Source: a virus. From it: DNA of 40,767 bases. The notes below the pieces were generated by a model. That model searched no databases. It was not told the DNA's origin and saw nothing but the letters and a program-made list of their open reading frames with translations. The stretch spans positions 1 through 40,767 of the IMG/VR virus record IMGVR_UViG_3300025164_001366; one strand, given 5' to 3'. Each line of letters begins with the position of its first letter. Within the stretch, counting starts at the first letter, position 1. The translations under genes and the position numbers were made by a program. Of this stretch, positions 38,699 through 40,767 are shown piece after piece.

Positions 38699-39589
38699 AT
38701 GGAAGAAAAAAATGATTCAATTACCCTTGGAGGTAAAAAAGGTGTAGATGCACCACAAACAACTAATAATACTAATCAGCAAGCTGAACATATTAAAAGT
38801 ATGTCTGACAGTTCTGGAGTACCGGCACAATTTATCGATACGGAATTTATGGTTCCTACAGACGAGATAGAACTCCCTTCACAAGGAAAATACTATCCAA
38901 ATGGTCAAAAAACATTAAAGGTTAAGTATTTGACTGCAGAAGATGAAAATATTTTAACAAGTCCTGATTTAATTAAGAATGGTAAAGTGTTAGACGTTCT
39001 TTTGGAGCATGCTATAATTGATAAGACTCTACGTCCGAATGATATGCTTACAGGTGATAAGAACGCTGTTTTATTATCTTTACGTTCTACCGGCTATGGA
39101 GATGATTATGAAGTTAAGATGACTTGTCCTGATTGTACTGAGCAATATAAAACTTCTGTTAAGCTTTCATCTTTGAAATATAAAACTTTAGAAGGAGAGC
39201 CTGACCAAAATGGAGAATTTTCAATTAAGCTTCCAAAGATGAAAATGGTGGTTAAATTCAGACTTCTTACTGGTAAAGATGAAGATTATCTTGCTAAGAA
39301 AGTAGAATCTATGAAAAAAATAAAAAAGAGCACTGGAACTTCCAATTTACTTACTGAAAGATATCTTCTTCAAATAATGGAAATGAATGGAGTTAGAGAT
39401 AAAATATATATTAGTAATGCAATTGCTGGTATGCCAATTTCTGATAGTTATTTTTTAAGAGAATATATTGGAATAATCGAACCAGGAGTTGATATGGATC
39501 ACGAATTTGAATGTAAAAATTGCGGACATGTTTATGAAGATGTGGTTCCGATTACAGCTCGGCTTTTCTGGCCAAATGCAAAGGTCTGA
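38699..39589 (+). CDS. Baseplate hub protein, T4 gp26/PF12322-like (paralogue 1)
   Basis: 296 aa. The family pattern is IELPSQGKYYPNGQ, then VKYLTAEDENILTSPDLIKN, then LLEHAIIDKTLRPNDMLTGD with KNAVLLSLRSTGYGDDYEV. Two Cys pairs, MTCPDCTEQY and FECKNCGHVY, suggest a zinc site. A C-terminal LREYIGIIEPGVDMDHEF block is also typical. The first 45 residues are low-complexity (Asn/Gln/Thr). It should be part of the phage baseplate or its assembly. A paralogue follows 20 nt later. Confidence 0.7.
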   Translation: MEEKNDSITLGGKKGVDAPQTTNNTNQQAEHIKSMSDSSGVPAQFIDTEFMVPTDEIELPSQGKYYPNGQKTLKVKYLTAEDENILTSPDLIKNGKVLDVLLEHAIIDKTLRPNDMLTGDKNAVLLSLRSTGYGDDYEVKMTCPDCTEQYKTSVKLSSLKYKTLEGEPDQNGEFSIKLPKMKMVVKFRLLTGKDEDYLAKKVESMKKIKKSTGTSNLLTERYLLQIMEMNGVRDKIYISNAIAGMPISDSYFLREYIGIIEPGVDMDHEFECKNCGHVYEDVVPITARLFWPNAKV

Positions 39590-39609
39590 TTTTCAAATAG
39601 TTAAGATTT

Positions 39610-40530
39610 ATGAAACCTACACCTGAACTATTAAAAGTCCCATTTGATGAGATTTATCTACCATCGATGGGACTTTTTTACAAAGATGGAACATCGCATA
39701 TACAAGTAAGAGCTCTTACTGGTTATGATGAGATTTTATTGTCTTCTCCATATTTAGCACAAAGAGGTAATGCTATAAAAATTTTAATGAATAATGTTAT
39801 TCTAAATTCCGATTTGGAATATGAAGAACTCTTAGTGTGTGATAGGGATGCTATTTTATTATTTCTTAGGTCTGTTACTTTTGGTGATGAAATTGAAATG
39901 GAGTTTGTTTGTCCGGAATGTGAAACAAAATCAAAAGGTCAATTTAAAATTTCCAAAATAGAAGCGAAGGAAATAAATGTTCCTCCAAATGAAAATGGAG
40001 AATTTGAGTACATAGTTCCAAGCAGTTTGTTTTTAGAAAATCCAATTCAGATAAATTTTGAACCATTAAGAGTTTATAAATCACATCTCATGAAAAATAA
40101 ACAACTCATGAGTAGATACTTAACTCAAATAACTTCCATTAATGATAAAACAGATAAACAATATATTATCAATTATCTAAAATCTATGAAAATTAAAGAT
40201 TCTAAGTCTTTAAGAGAATTCATGGATAAAGTTGAACCGGGATTTGAAGAGACAATAATGCATACTTGCCCGTCTTGTGATTATAAATTAAAAGATATTG
40301 TTAAAATAGATGAAGAATTTTTATCTCTTCCAGAAACTCACAGAAACACCGTGAATGAAGAATGTTTTTTGGCTTATTATTATGGTAAAGGAATAACAAG
40401 AAATCAGGCTTATGAAATGACTACAGTTGATAGAAGATGGACAATAAATAGAATATCTGAAGAAATAGAAAAACAGAATAAAGCAGAAAAGGATGCTGCA
40501 AATAAATCTAAAAATAGTAGTAAAAGGTAA
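39610..40530 (+). CDS. Baseplate hub protein, T4 gp26/PF12322-like (paralogue 2)
   Basis: 306 aa. Same plan as the preceding protein: IYLPSMGLFYKDGTSHIQVR, ALTGYDEILLSSPYLAQRGN, VCDRDAILLFLRSVTFGDEI, Cys pairs VCPECETKS and TCPSCDYKL, and SLREFMDKVEPGFEETIMH. It has a C-terminal extension of about 60 residues with AYYYGKGITRNQAYEMTTVD-RRWTINRISEEIEKQNKAE, typical of tail-assembly-chaperone-like ends. It arose by tandem duplication of the neighbour and has diverged. The stop codon lies 7 nt before array 2. Confidence 0.68.
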   Translation: MKPTPELLKVPFDEIYLPSMGLFYKDGTSHIQVRALTGYDEILLSSPYLAQRGNAIKILMNNVILNSDLEYEELLVCDRDAILLFLRSVTFGDEIEMEFVCPECETKSKGQFKISKIEAKEINVPPNENGEFEYIVPSSLFLENPIQINFEPLRVYKSHLMKNKQLMSRYLTQITSINDKTDKQYIINYLKSMKIKDSKSLREFMDKVEPGFEETIMHTCPSCDYKLKDIVKIDEEFLSLPETHRNTVNEECFLAYYYGKGITRNQAYEMTTVDRRWTINRISEEIEKQNKAEKDAANKSKNSSKR

Positions 40531-40537
40531 TTTTTAA

Positions 40538-40704
40538 GTTTTATACCCTTTAGAATTTAAACTGTCTAAAAGTCAACCTTATGTATTCCATCCACATTTA
40601 TCCGTTTTATACCCTTTAGAATTTAAACTGTCTAAAAGGGTCCCCAATTATGAAAAAAATACCCAATTGTTTTATACCCTTTAGAATTTAAACTGTCTAA
40701 AAGG
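40538..40704 (-). CRISPR. CRISPR-like array 2: three 36-nt repeats, two spacers
   Basis: Repeats at 40538-40573, 40604-40639 and 40669-40704 (start GTTTTATACCCTTTAG, end CTGTCTAAAAG plus one more base; T instead of G in the first copy). Spacers are 30 and 29 nt. The repeat matches array 1 at 28 of 36 positions. On the minus strand CCTTTTAGA can pair with TCTAAAGGG (9 bp, one G-U) around a 10-nt loop, as in CRISPR repeats. The third copy is in frame with the 3' coding end of a paralogue of the 37225 gene. The array fills the gap between the stop of the 39610 gene and that paralogue. Confidence 0.82.
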
Positions 40705-40767
40705 TATCCTTGCGTAAGTGACTGAATCTCATCATATTGGAGCATGTATCGGCTCTCAAAAACTGAC
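40632..40767 (-). CDS. Paralogue of the 37225 gene, C-terminal part (5' end outside window)
   Basis: The frame enters from the right edge and reads SVFESRYMLQYDEIQSLTQ, then the repeat-encoded YLLDSLNSKGYKT, then the spacer-encoded IGYFFHNWGPF, with TAG at 40634-40632 in repeat 2. The matching part of the 37225 protein reads SVFESRYMLQHNEIQSFTQ. Only 45 codons are visible. Confidence 0.7.
   Translation of the reverse strand, partial: SVFESRYMLQYDEIQSLTQGYLLDSLNSKGYKTIGYFFHNWGPF

Overview
The window is part of the genome of a large, very AT-rich, T4-like tailed phage (myovirus) of a Bacteroidetes, probably flavobacterial, host. The phage assignment rests on recognisable homologues of T4 virion proteins: tail sheath, tail completion gp15-like, necks gp13- and gp14-like, major capsid gp23, prohead core gp22, prohead protease gp21, and two gp26/baseplate-like paralogues. 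The host assignment is an inference from promoters of the Bacteroidetes form TTTG-N19-22-TAnnTTTG (12937-12968, 28667-28700, 35556-35586), from flavobacterial-looking sequence, and from the lack of Shine-Dalgarno sites.

Layout. 1-1.74 kb: homing endonucleases (one partial). 1.88-8.3 kb, minus strand: sheath, gp15, gp14, gp13 and a small structural-like protein, with a plus-strand wHTH gene inserted. 8.3-12.1 kb, plus strand: small genes, a nicotinamidase, a RecA/DnaB-fold ATPase and conserved phage hypotheticals. 13.0-14.4 kb: nine tRNA genes in two groups. Each group is preceded by a short leader ORF and an intrinsic terminator, which looks like ribosome-mediated attenuation of tRNA operons. 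14.5-20.1 kb, plus strand: an RNA ligase, small accessory genes, two homing endonucleases, an anticodon-arm-less tRNA remnant and an NMN adenylyltransferase-like gene. 20.1-28.7 kb, mostly minus strand: the capsid module (protease, core, capsid) with homing endonuclease, lipoprotein and PAPS-reductase-like genes around it. 28.7-33.6 kb, plus strand: a DnaE-type DNA polymerase III alpha subunit fractured by a split intein, with a free homing endonuclease gene between the halves. 33.6-36.2 kb: another large homing endonuclease, a ribbon-helix-helix protein and a holin. 36.3-40.8 kb: small genes, two baseplate paralogues and two CRISPR-like arrays.

The most unusual finding is the pair of CRISPR-like arrays (36994-37297 and 40538-40704; 36-nt repeats, about 30-nt unique spacers, no cas genes in view). 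In both, the repeat next to the putative leader is the in-frame 3' coding end of a minus-strand gene. The two genes are paralogues, and the 49 nt next to the arrays that can be compared are 47/49 identical. Leader, repeat and C-terminal codons are therefore the same DNA, and the spacer nearest the gene encodes the protein's last residues. The two next most unusual systems are the tRNA-operon attenuators (a six-Gln-codon leader before two tRNA-Gln genes; a leader containing CTA, AGA, TTA and ATA before tRNAs reading those codons) and the two long-variable-arm tRNAs with Arg anticodons.

All family assignments are from reading the proteins by eye. No database search or folding program was run.
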